Made by a program: the position numbers and the translations under genes
The notes under the pieces: model-generated
Databases searched by the model: none
Seen by the model: the letters and a program-made list of their open reading frames with translations, nothing else
What the model was told of the DNA's origin: nothing
IMG/VR virus record: IMGVR_UViG_3300021365_000139
Span: 1 to 21,522 of that record
DNA: 21,522 nt
Direction: 5' to 3' (one strand)
Source of the DNA: a virus
Shown: positions 1 through 9,000 of the stretch, one piece after another
Layout of the letters: the number at the start of each line of letters is the position of its first letter
How positions within the stretch are numbered: the first letter of the stretch is position 1

Positions 1-25
1 GGTTATCTACCTTAATCGTACTCAT
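1..25 (-). CDS. Start of a further tail-tip-type small protein (partial, cut by window edge)
   Basis: Only eight codons are visible, reading MSTIKVDN. The ATG overlaps the TGA stop of the preceding gene in an ATGA arrangement, the same translational coupling used elsewhere in this region. The peptide closely resembles the start MSTLKVNT of the gene at 411-788, so this is probably a paralogue of that fibre-associated protein. MSTxKVD starts are common in marine phage fibre-type proteins (family knowledge). The rest lies beyond position 1, so the assignment rests on very little sequence. Confidence 0.5.
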
Positions 26-414
26 GCTGCTAACCTCCACGCATTACGGAACTGTCTGTCAGACGGTACATCTGCTGTCTTAACAATCTTAAACATTGGT
101 CTGTTGTACTCCACCGACCAGATGTGGCGGGGTATGTCTTTCATGATGAGGTACTCAATAGCTTCTTCTTCTGTGAGAGTGCCAATACGAGGCGCTGTCC
201 ACTGTGCTGCATGTTTCTTTGGGTCATGTTTAAAGTTGTCGTGGCGACCCTCAGCTATGGCTTGTTGCTCATCGTCTTGCAAAGCCCAGTAGACGGATAT
301 GGGTGGCAGTAGCCCAGCCTTGGCTTCTTCAAGCCAATTGTCACTAGGGACAAGCACCATTGCGGGTTGCTCTGGTTGCTCTGGGTCTTCGTAGATTACT
401 CTGTAATTGCTCAT
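22..414 (-). CDS. Fibre-associated conserved small protein with SDRxFRNAW motif
   Basis: 130 aa, acidic, with no signal peptide or membrane segment. The start ATG overlaps the stop of the gene before it by 4 nt (ATGA). The recognisable part is the C-terminal third: MKDIPRHIWSVEYNRPMFKI, followed by VPSDRQFRNAWRL at the end. Proteins ending in a proline-rich strand and SDRxFRNAW recur beside fibre genes in marine phages, including cyanophages, but to my knowledge have no biochemical function assigned. Position directly after the fibre and a fibre-tip-like protein suggests a structural or assembly role in the fibre tip; that is inference. N-terminal EDPEQPEQPA is a short acidic-proline stretch. 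Confidence 0.85.
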   Translation of the reverse strand: MSNYRVIYEDPEQPEQPAMVLVPSDNWLEEAKAGLLPPISVYWALQDDEQQAIAEGRHDNFKHDPKKHAAQWTAPRIGTLTEEEAIEYLIMKDIPRHIWSVEYNRPMFKIVKTADVPSDRQFRNAWRLAA

Positions 415-788
415 AGAGTTACCTGTATCCCCACATACGCATAGTCATATGTATAGGGCGAGCCTGCGTTTGTATCGACGGTGAATACTCTAACACTAGA
501 TGTAGTCATACCAGAAGGTGCGTTATAGACACCAACAGTACCAACGTCATTTGAGCTTGTAGAACCATATCCAGACGTACCTGTTGCACTATAGTTTGCA
601 CTACTTAAAGTGGACGAATAGTTTGTTGTATATTGACCAGTTCCATTATCTGTGATGCTGGAAACATTACCGTCACCCCGAATAGACACAGTACCAGTAC
701 CGTCGAAGTTTACCCAAGCCTTAGCCGTAAAGAACGTAGCACCACCAGCGGTAGCTTCTTCCAGTGTGTTTACCTTTAGTGTACTCAT
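411..788 (-). CDS. Small beta-rich fibre-tip-like protein (MSTLKV family)
   Basis: 125 aa from the ATG at 788. A longer reading from 818 adds ten residues, but it would overlap the fibre gene by 29 nt. The start at 788 sits one base after the fibre stop (TAATATG) and matches the MST[LI]KV start of the gene at 1-25, so I prefer it. The protein is rich in Ser, Thr, Gly and Asn, with motifs WVNFDGTGTVSI, SSITDNGTGQYTTNY and TSSVRVFTVD. These are typical of small beta-structured proteins seen around phage fibres and in marine viral genomes. No enzymatic motif is seen. A receptor-binding or fibre-cap role is plausible but inferred from context only. Confidence 0.85.
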   Translation of the reverse strand: MSTLKVNTLEEATAGGATFFTAKAWVNFDGTGTVSIRGDGNVSSITDNGTGQYTTNYSSTLSSANYSATGTSGYGSTSSNDVGTVGVYNAPSGMTTSSVRVFTVDTNAGSPYTYDYAYVGIQVTL

Positions 789-789
789 A

Positions 790-2547
790 TTAAACCACCG
801 TCCATGTTTCGCCAGCACCGACTGTTACAGTGACGCCTGAGTCAATCGTAATAGGTCCGGCACTCATTGCGTTCTTGCCGTTTGTAATTGTGTAGTTGGT
901 CGTCACGTTCTGACCGTTCTCCCAGAAGATTTCATCTGAGCCACCACCGCCAGCACCCGATGCTGCGTCAACCCAATCGTAGTCAGAGCCACTGTAGCTT
1001 AGAACCTGACCCGTAGTTGCTGTGGAGTAGTTGAGGTGAGTATCTACATCACTGTTAGTGTAACCTGCGGGTAAGCCCGTTAAGGCAGAGCCATCGCCGC
1101 TAAAAGATGTAGCAGTCACTGTGCCAGTTACGTTAATTCCGATGGAGGTGGTGGCAAGTTTCAGGGCGTTGTTGTGGTATAGCGCGACATCAGCCCCACT
1201 ATTAGCTTTAATCATGTCATCGCCAGTTGCGGAGCTTTGTATTTTTACCTGTGCTGCACCCTGCAAGATTAACTGACCAGCTCCGATTTCTTTGACATAA
1301 CTATCGCTACCATCGTGATAAATCTGGAGGTCATTGCTATTACCAAAGACGGCAGAAGTGTAGTCACCGAAGGACAAGTTGCCCGTCATACTATCGCCAG
1401 TCACAGCAACAAAGTCTGTGGCTGCGGAGGTGGCAGCAGTGCCAAGGCCAAGGTTAGTTCTGGCTGTTGCTGCGTTGTCTAGGTCAGACAGGTTGTTAGT
1501 GGCAAGCAAAGCACCTGACAGAGAAGCATAAGCTGCTACCCAAAGAGAGCCTTCATACACTTTCATCACATCATTAGTGGTGTTGTAGTACAAAGCACCA
1601 GCAACCAAGGCATTGCCATCGTTATCTAGGGTTGGGTCACTTGCCTTTGCCCCTAAGTACCGATCATCGAAACTATCCAAAGCCGCAAGTGCAGCATCCT
1701 TAGCTGCTTCAGACGCAGTAGCCGAGTTTGCACTCGCCGTTGCCGATGCAGCAGCCTCTCCAGCCTTAGTCGTTGCCGTTCCAGCATCAGTCGATGCAGA
1801 TGCAGCAGAGCTTGCAGCATTAGTTTCACTGGTAGCAGCGTTTGTTTCAGCGGTTTCAGCCGCAGTTTTTGCGGTCTCCGCAGCAGTAGCACTAGCTGCC
1901 GCCTCAGAGGCTTTTGTCGTTGCTGTAGATGCAGACGCACTAGCCGAGGTTGCAGATGCAGCAGCCGCAGCAGCTTCACTGTCAGCAGCAAGAATTTCTG
2001 TAATATTGTTTGCAATCGTAGCAATATCATTTGAAAGTGGACCAGCTTGAACCGCGCCAGACGTTGGGTGAAAATCAAGAACACGACCTTTACGAGCATT
2101 AATAGATGGTAGCTCTAAGTTAGGCGCTATTTCAGTGTTTGAAATGTGTAAGGCTCGATCTGTGCGATCTTTATTATCAGCAGCAATTGCAGTAAGAGTA
2201 TCTAACTGGGTATTAAGCGCAGCTCTGTTAATATCTGCGCCAGTAGTAAAGTCAGTCGTGCGCTCAATTGTTGTAAACCGAACAATAGTAACTGTAGAAC
2301 CACCAGCCGCACCAAGAACTTGTTGAGTCTCGCCCTCACCAGCAGTATTAAAAGTAACTGTACCTGTAGAGCCGTTACCACCACTAATAGAATAGTCAGT
2401 CGTAATAACTTTTAAAGTCTCGTCAACATAAACACTGATATCACTATCGTCAAAAAACTCAAAAGGAATAGCAAACGATTGCTGCGTTACGTTTTGCGCT
2501 ACCGTGTAGCTAATCCTTGAAGAGTTGTCTGAAATATCAATTGTCAT
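790..2547 (-). CDS. Tail fibre protein, T7 gp17-type N-terminus
   Basis: 585 aa. Residues about 1-140 resemble the T7 gp17-type tail-fibre N-terminal domain that docks the fibre to the tail; I see SYTVAQNVTQQSFAIPFEFF and a Thr/Arg-rich FTTIERTTDFTTG stretch. Residues about 185-295 are an Ala/Ser/Thr heptad region, probably the trimeric shaft. Residues about 300-500 hold modules such as LQIYHDGSDSYVKE and ALYHNNALKLATTSIGINV, common in marine phage fibres. The C-terminal 50 residues (NVTTNYTITNGKNAMSAGPI, then a strand-rich end) form a recurrent tip motif. The start has a good Shine-Dalgarno (AGGTGA, 6 nt). The gene stands alone behind a 74-bp gap carrying the repeated TTTGTGCGTTG element, so it may have its own promoter, as gene 17 does in T7. 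Confidence 0.95.
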   Translation of the reverse strand: MTIDISDNSSRISYTVAQNVTQQSFAIPFEFFDDSDISVYVDETLKVITTDYSISGGNGSTGTVTFNTAGEGETQQVLGAAGGSTVTIVRFTTIERTTDFTTGADINRAALNTQLDTLTAIAADNKDRTDRALHISNTEIAPNLELPSINARKGRVLDFHPTSGAVQAGPLSNDIATIANNITEILAADSEAAAAAASATSASASASTATTKASEAAASATAAETAKTAAETAETNAATSETNAASSAASASTDAGTATTKAGEAAASATASANSATASEAAKDAALAALDSFDDRYLGAKASDPTLDNDGNALVAGALYYNTTNDVMKVYEGSLWVAAYASLSGALLATNNLSDLDNAATARTNLGLGTAATSAATDFVAVTGDSMTGNLSFGDYTSAVFGNSNDLQIYHDGSDSYVKEIGAGQLILQGAAQVKIQSSATGDDMIKANSGADVALYHNNALKLATTSIGINVTGTVTATSFSGDGSALTGLPAGYTNSDVDTHLNYSTATTGQVLSYSGSDYDWVDAASGAGGGGSDEIFWENGQNVTTNYTITNGKNAMSAGPITIDSGVTVTVGAGETWTVV

Positions 2548-2596
2548 GTTTGCTCACCTTGTTTTCCTCTTTATTGCACACAGCGTTTTGTTTGAC

Positions 2597-2607
2597 CAAC
2601 GCACAAA
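2597..2607 (-). promoter_or_regulatory. Repeated element TTTGTGCGTTG upstream of the tail fibre (site C)
   Basis: Coding-strand TTTGTGCGTTG lies in the 74-bp gap 2548-2621, about 15 bp after the stop of the 1153-aa gene and 49 bp before the fibre ATG. The same 11-mer occurs at 14333-14343 and 17598-17608. No consistent -10 box follows the copies, so if this is a promoter it is not an ordinary sigma-70 one by eye. Position before the fibre matches where T7 places a late promoter. Promoter function is inference. Confidence 0.55.
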
Positions 2608-2621
2608 ATAACTAGGACAGA

Positions 2622-5600
2622 TTAGCTTCCCCAACCCCTTGTAAGTTGGTTAATATCATCCTTAATAAAATAATTCCTCATGAACGGCAAAGCTCTAACG
2701 GCATCTTTTGCCCCTTCACCAAAGTTACCGTTAATCATTTCATTTACAGACTGCATCATATCAAGGCCCCATGACGGACCAGCACCAGCAAAGCCACCAA
2801 TTGCATCCATTGTGCTAGGCTCTTGAGGAAACTTAGGGCTAATAAAACCGTTAGTAATATTCGGCCCAGCAAGAGCTAGCGTTGTGTGCATAGATGTGTA
2901 GAACAAGTCAGAGTACAAAGCAGCCACCCCGCTTGTGTCAAATGATCGAGCAAACTTATCCCGCCAATCCATCTCGTCCCAAATGTAATCTGGCGTTCTG
3001 ATACTCAATGATAAATAAGCAAGACTAAGCATAGTAGTTATACCAATAGCCCTGTTTTTTACTTGGCCTGAAGCAATAGCACCAATTGTTTTGTTTACAT
3101 TTGCTAAAGTGTAGCTGTAAAACTGAAACGGCAAACCCATAAACCCACTAGCAACACGCGCATAGCCGGGATAGTTTGCGTCTTCAACCATACCAAATTT
3201 GCCAGCTACATTCATAGGAATGTAAGCAACTCCGTCTGTAATAATAGGCTTATCAGCAGGCGTACCATTCATAATTACGTTCATTATGTTGCTGTTTAAA
3301 GCAACTCTGTATTTAGTTACTAAGGCTTCATCCGCCCAGCCATCAGTGTTTGCAACATAGAGGCCACTGTCCATTGTCTGAACTGGCTGTTTTGCTATAG
3401 CCGCAGCATCTTCAGCGCCAATGCCATGTCTAGCAAGCCAAGTCTTTTCCATTTTAGTGAGAGCAGCGTAACGCTTAGAGTAGTCAATAATAGTATGACC
3501 ATCAATAATACCAGCAAGCTGTTTAGCAATTCCAGTTAAGGGAGCTAGACCGTTAAGAGTGTAAAAAGCATTTCGCGCGCCATTTAAAATGGCACTAGAG
3601 TCAATGTTATTTGACAGGTCTTCTGTTATTCTCATGTTAGCCAAGCCCTTGAGAATATCAATTGCCTCACCAGCTTTGCGAATTTCATTTTGCGGTAGAT
3701 AAAGATTGTTTTTGTTTACAATCTCTTGCATTCCTTTTGCAATAGATTCTAAATCGTACTCTAAAACAATGCGCCCAAAATCAGGAATAGCAGAAAGGCC
3801 AGCAGAACCCATATAGCTAAATGAAGCTGCTTCTCTAAGGAAGTTAGCCATGCCGCGCTCTAACTTTCCAACAACAGTAGATGGCTCTCTATGCAGTGTG
3901 CCAACAACTCGATCATACATATGGCGATAATCTTTCATCACCTTATTTATTTCTTTAGTGCTATACCCACTGGCAATCATTTCAAGGCGCATGTCAAACA
4001 TAACTGAATCAACATCCTTGCCAAACTCTTTTGCGTATTCATAACGCGGCTCAATCCTAGCAGCATATGTTCTAATTGCAGCCAAGGGATCAGTGTGCAT
4101 AAACTCAAGAACAAGGTTATTAGGTATGTCTAAATTTCTATGGCGAAAATGCTTAGAACGACCAGCTTGAGGTAACATTCCCACATCAAGGCCAGCAGCC
4201 TCCAAGCTAGTTGGGTCTTCGTCACCAAGTATTCTATCAATTGTTTTGTCTACGCGCGCCATAATATCAGCATCGTTATCTGAAAGAACTATTCGTGTAG
4301 ACTTGCCAAGCCCAGCATCGTACTCGTCAACGTATGGATGCTTTTTAAACCAATCAAACAAACGCTTACCGAACTCTTCACGGTTTTTCTTGATTGCTCG
4401 TTTATCCCAGAAACGTGGAAAGAAAAGCTCGTCAACAGATGAGTCTGGTTTTTTTCCACTAAGCTCTATTAAATCTCCGCCGCCCTCAACATTTCTGTTG
4501 TCTAGCGCTATGCGCCGACCACGGTTGACGTTAATCCTAGTTTCAATTTCCTTAACCCTTGCCTGCAAAACAGGAATTGTTTTCTTAGATCTATTATCTT
4601 TGCGCAACTTTTCTGTTCTTAGCTTTTCCTGCAATCCCATAAGCTCAGTTTCAAGCCTAGCAATACGGCTGTCCAAACCAGCCTTGTTACTAATTTGCCC
4701 CGTCTCCTCAAGGCGTTTCTGTGCTTTGCTAAAATATTCTGTAACTAAATTTGCTGCTTGGCTTTCTGCATCTGACATAGCGTCACCACGAATACGCTTC
4801 TCGTTAATGCGTGTTAGCCATTTAGAATAAGTGTTGTCAGAAAATGTAGCCTTACGATAAGTGTCTCCAAGGTTAATATCCAATTTGTCCAGAACAGCTA
4901 TCTGAGTATCTTTACCCCATATCTTTACAAGCTCATCGTGCAATGTGACCCAGCGCCCATTAGCAACTCCAATTCTTTGGAACACAGAGTTAGGCGTAGG
5001 AAGGTTTACTGAGTTAAGGGCAAGCGCCATACCGCTATCGTTGTAACTTCTAACAAAAATTTCTTTAATCATGTTTGGATATTTGCCCATTAAAGTGCGC
5101 TTTATTGGAGTAGAAATAGCTTTAAAGAATGGGCTTTTAGTAAAAGCATTTTCAACAATGCTCCACTTATTGTTTACGTCAAAACCTAAATCGTTAAGGT
5201 CTCGAATGCCTAGCTCGTTTTTGTGATACTGAGATTGCTCTAGTGCAGAGTTAAGAGAGTCCTCTGCTTTAGCGCGAGATGCGTCAGAAAGATTAGGGTC
5301 AGAAAGAACTTTACGTTGCGCTTCTGCTTTGTCGTCAAAGACTCTAGCCAACTGCAACAAATCTTCTGTGCTAACATTGCCTAAAGGCCTTTCAGCTCTT
5401 GGTACTGCAATAGCTTCTGGGGTTAGGTTTTCAATGCGTTCTAAGCGAGTAACTGTTTGAAAATAATCTTCGTGAGCAAGTTTTGTTTTATTGTAAACTT
5501 TTGCAGCACTCCCGCTAAGAGCGCCCCCTATAGCACCACCAAAAATACTTGCTGAAATTACGTTCATTGCTTGCTCTTCAAAACTTCTTAAAGGGTCCTT

Positions 5601-6083
5601 GTAACCAAGAACTAGCTCAGCACCCGTTTCAATAGTTGCAACGCCAGCAGCCGTTCTAGCAAACCCTACTGCCGTAGATCTTAGAGCGCTAGCACCAATA
5701 GCAGCAGGTCCAGCAAACGGAATAGCTATAGCGTTAATTGGATTTAACAAAGAAGAAACAAAGACATTACCGCCAGAAGCATCCGCAAGAGTCTGGCGAG
5801 CCTCCATGCCTACATCTAAGCCGCGCTTGAGAAAAGACATATGCTCAGGGCTTGTTGCATGGATTAAATGACTAGCAAACTCCTTGTAGCCTTCCATATC
5901 ACCCCAAGCATCGTAACCATCTTGAACCTGATTTCCGTAATAGATTTGACTATCGACTGCATATGCAGCTGCGCTAAAAGTTTTAGTTATTTCAGCGTTA
6001 ATAGTTTGCCCAAGGCTAGGACGAGGACTGTAATCAACTGTTCGTTGAGGATTTAAAGGGACAAACTGATTTGGGTCTGCCAT
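2622..6083 (-). CDS. Large internal virion / DNA ejection protein (gp16-position)
   Basis: 1153 aa, last of the three internal-virion-type genes before the fibre, the place of T7 gene 16. The start has AGGAGAA upstream and lies just after the previous stop. The N-terminal 200 residues contain Ala/Gly-rich hydrophobic stretches (about 103-150 and 172-192, GGAIGGALSG) that could be amphipathic or membrane-inserting. A coiled coil is likely at about 470-525. ELFFPRFWDKRAI near 552 and GFMGLPFQFYSYTLANVNKT in the C-terminal part recall large ejection proteins of other marine podoviruses. I see no lytic transglycosylase signature at the N-terminus, unlike T7 gp16. Expected role, by family and position: packed in the capsid, released at infection and lining the channel through the envelope. 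Exact homology needs a profile search. Confidence 0.85.
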   Translation of the reverse strand: MADPNQFVPLNPQRTVDYSPRPSLGQTINAEITKTFSAAAYAVDSQIYYGNQVQDGYDAWGDMEGYKEFASHLIHATSPEHMSFLKRGLDVGMEARQTLADASGGNVFVSSLLNPINAIAIPFAGPAAIGASALRSTAVGFARTAAGVATIETGAELVLGYKDPLRSFEEQAMNVISASIFGGAIGGALSGSAAKVYNKTKLAHEDYFQTVTRLERIENLTPEAIAVPRAERPLGNVSTEDLLQLARVFDDKAEAQRKVLSDPNLSDASRAKAEDSLNSALEQSQYHKNELGIRDLNDLGFDVNNKWSIVENAFTKSPFFKAISTPIKRTLMGKYPNMIKEIFVRSYNDSGMALALNSVNLPTPNSVFQRIGVANGRWVTLHDELVKIWGKDTQIAVLDKLDINLGDTYRKATFSDNTYSKWLTRINEKRIRGDAMSDAESQAANLVTEYFSKAQKRLEETGQISNKAGLDSRIARLETELMGLQEKLRTEKLRKDNRSKKTIPVLQARVKEIETRINVNRGRRIALDNRNVEGGGDLIELSGKKPDSSVDELFFPRFWDKRAIKKNREEFGKRLFDWFKKHPYVDEYDAGLGKSTRIVLSDNDADIMARVDKTIDRILGDEDPTSLEAAGLDVGMLPQAGRSKHFRHRNLDIPNNLVLEFMHTDPLAAIRTYAARIEPRYEYAKEFGKDVDSVMFDMRLEMIASGYSTKEINKVMKDYRHMYDRVVGTLHREPSTVVGKLERGMANFLREAASFSYMGSAGLSAIPDFGRIVLEYDLESIAKGMQEIVNKNNLYLPQNEIRKAGEAIDILKGLANMRITEDLSNNIDSSAILNGARNAFYTLNGLAPLTGIAKQLAGIIDGHTIIDYSKRYAALTKMEKTWLARHGIGAEDAAAIAKQPVQTMDSGLYVANTDGWADEALVTKYRVALNSNIMNVIMNGTPADKPIITDGVAYIPMNVAGKFGMVEDANYPGYARVASGFMGLPFQFYSYTLANVNKTIGAIASGQVKNRAIGITTMLSLAYLSLSIRTPDYIWDEMDWRDKFARSFDTSGVAALYSDLFYTSMHTTLALAGPNITNGFISPKFPQEPSTMDAIGGFAGAGPSWGLDMMQSVNEMINGNFGEGAKDAVRALPFMRNYFIKDDINQLTRGWGS

Positions 6084-6086
6084 AGC

Positions 6087-9000
6087 TTATTCTCCTCTTG
6101 TGCCTGTAGGCCTGATTGTAATTCTTAATGGCTCTATTGGTTCAACTGAATCTAAATTTTCCAACTCTTGAACAGTCATTCGCTTTCTTCTTATATCCTG
6201 TATTTTTGATGCAGACGCTTTAGCAGTCGCAGCAGCTTTTAAAGTATTGCGAAGTTGATTTTTTGTTTCTGTTTTAACAAACTCTTTCCACTCAAGATCT
6301 GAGTTTTTAATAATAAGCGGAGAAGTATCAAACTCATTAATCTTGAAGGTAACTGGTTTAGACAGACCATCATTAAGACTTAGCCGCTCATGAACCATGT
6401 AAGTAACAATACCATTCTGCATGTTAGACAAAGGCTCTAAGAAATAAGCACCTACATCTTCTGGATCTGAGCTAATAACAGGGTTATCAACTTTAAGAGC
6501 GTTAGATATTTTTCGGCTTACAAAGCTAAGAAACTCATCGGGATAATTAGGCGCTGCTTGCGCAATAGTCGCATCAGTTCTGCTTGAGCCACCGATAGGC
6601 TGAACATAACCGTCAGTTTCAACAAACCGTTTTCTCATATCTTCTGCAATTATGTTTAATGCTTTTGTGTATGTTAAAGCGCCATCAGGATCAGACAGAG
6701 CCAACATGCCTTGCTCAATAAACATAGCTTCAGCAGCATCAATAGCGTGATTAGGGATGTTGTGAAGCCCATCAATAGAAAGTATGCGGTCCCTAACTGT
6801 AACAGTTTTAGTTCTGCGGCCCTCTTCTACTTGACCTGTGCTAGACCATGTTTGGAATTTAATCTTAGCGTTTGGATCATTTTGTAACTCAAGTCTGTTT
6901 GAAATAATCCGAGAAACGTCTTCCGGTCTATAGCCTAGAACTGTTGTGGCATTCTCAAGATAGTTTAGCATCGCTACTGTTTTGCCATCTAAAGCAACTG
7001 CACCCGCTGTTGGCACCACTGAGCCAGCAAAGATGCGCTCTTTAACATTTGACCACACAGACAGCGTGTCTTCAAAGTTTGCCATACTGCCGTTTGCAAG
7101 AGCAGTAAACCTATCGGTCATAACCTCCCCAAACTGATTACTTTGCATCATTGTGCTTATAATTGCTTGACCTTCTGGAGAGGTAGACCAACCTTCTTGG
7201 GAAGCAAAAATTCTAAAATCACTCTGAAGGTAGTTGCTAAACTGTTCATCTAAAGCCTTGGAAGACCTGTCTGTTACTGGCTCATTTCCAGAAAGCACGC
7301 TTGAAGCAAACTCCATTTCTTTTTGCTGAAGCTCAAAGGCTTTAAGATCACTCTTTCTTTTATTAAGAATTGTATCGAAATCAGTAACAAGGGGATTGCG
7401 TTGATCTTTTGTGCCAATGTTATTAGTTCCGCTTGCGTAAGCGATAGCACCTTGAATGAGAGACTGCTGCTGTGGTGTTAGAGTGCCAACATCCTTGCTT
7501 CCGTTAAAGACAGGAATAAAAGAATTAATCTGATCTACTGTTGGGTTTGTACCAATAAATGCGTTTAAGAATGCAGTTGCACTATTAGCAGCGGCTATGT
7601 CTTTAATCGCATTACGTTCTGATTCTGGAAGGTCTGGATAGCCAGTGTTTATTATTGAAGCTACAGATACAGCCCTGTCTTGAACAACACTTAAATCAGT
7701 CTCATTTCTAATACTATCAGCGTAAGGAAGAATTGTTTGACTTGCTGTAATAGATGCTTGTTTTATTGCTATCTCTTTTGCCAATTGTACCATTTGGTCG
7801 TTTGCAGAAGCTCCACGTTCCTTCCAAGAATTTGCTCTAGAAGATAGCTTATCTTTAATTTCAGGATTGAATTGTACTAAACGAAGTATTTCAATTAAAG
7901 AACCTTTAGAAGATTCAGGGGCAATGTTGGGATTCCCAAGAGTTAAAGCCTTTTGTAAGAAATCTACCTCATCTGAAGTTAAATCTTTAATTGCTATAGT
8001 AAGCAAGCCTTGAGCTAAAGCCATTGCCTCATCGCTAATTTCTTTAGCCTCTGCTTGAGCAGCATCACCCAATCCGGCATCTTTGTAGTCACTGATTGTT
8101 TCACTGCGACCTTTAATAGTTTCAAGAAACTCTGTTACGACTTCTGTAGGATTTGATGCCTGCTCAATATCAGCTCTTATGCTTGCTATTTTAGCTGGAC
8201 CATAAACGCTACCTGCTAAGACATCATCTCCAAGCTCTATGGCGTCTTTTATGCTAGTAAGAATAGCGTTCTTATTTGACCCACTAGCGTCATAAAGCGG
8301 AGATAACAACTTAGAAATATTTTCTACATAAGATGTAGTTTTTTCATCTAAACCACTGTCTTCAGAAATTTCACCAGAAGATAATGCTTCTAATACAGCA
8401 GACATAGCAAGCTGAGTCTCACCTTCTCCAGACTTAGAAGAGAGATGTTCCATCAAGCCTACGCTTAAACCATTTAAGAATCCGCCAATTATAGCGCGCT
8501 CTTGCATTTGATTTGTTTCAACTTGAATTTGTACTTGAGGTCCACCCTCTCTAATTAAAGCAGCGCTTTGATCACGAAGGGTTTTAACCTTAAAAGCAAC
8601 TGTGTTGGCTAAACCACGTATTGCACTTGGATCGTTGTCTAAGTCAGATGCTCTTTTTAGAAACCCTTGAGAGATTAAACCTAAATCGTTTCTAGTAAGA
8701 AATGCATACTGTTGAATCTCAAGTGCTTTTTCTCTGTCGGCTATTTGCTGCTTTGTTGCTGCAAGGTTAGTTAAATCAGAAACTGTTTCGGACGCTGACG
8801 CGGTGTAAGCTGCTAAAGAGCTGACATCAGAACCAAACTCAGACATAGTAAGCGCAATGCTCTTATACTTAGCAGGCACTAAAGAAGGAATACCGGAGTC
8901 TATTGCATCTCTTAGTTGAGCTAAGATTTCTGGGTCTGTTTCGTTTTTAATTGCATACGACAAAGCTCCTATAGCCTTGCGTAGCTTTGCTTTTTTAGGA

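Noticed and set aside
789-818. Extended start at 818 for the 125-aa fibre-tip-like protein.
   Set aside because: The extra MLAKHGRWFN residues would overlap the fibre gene end, whereas MSTLKV at 788 matches its paralogue and follows the stop directly.
1653-2099. Long Leu/Arg-rich minus-strand frame and a plus-strand Ala-rich frame (1613-2050) over the fibre shaft.
   Set aside because: Both are shadows of the repetitive Ala-rich fibre codons.
4246-4830. Plus-strand frame of 194 codons.
   Set aside because: It lies fully inside the strongly supported 1153-aa gene on the other strand and its Ser/Leu-rich product resembles nothing recognisable.
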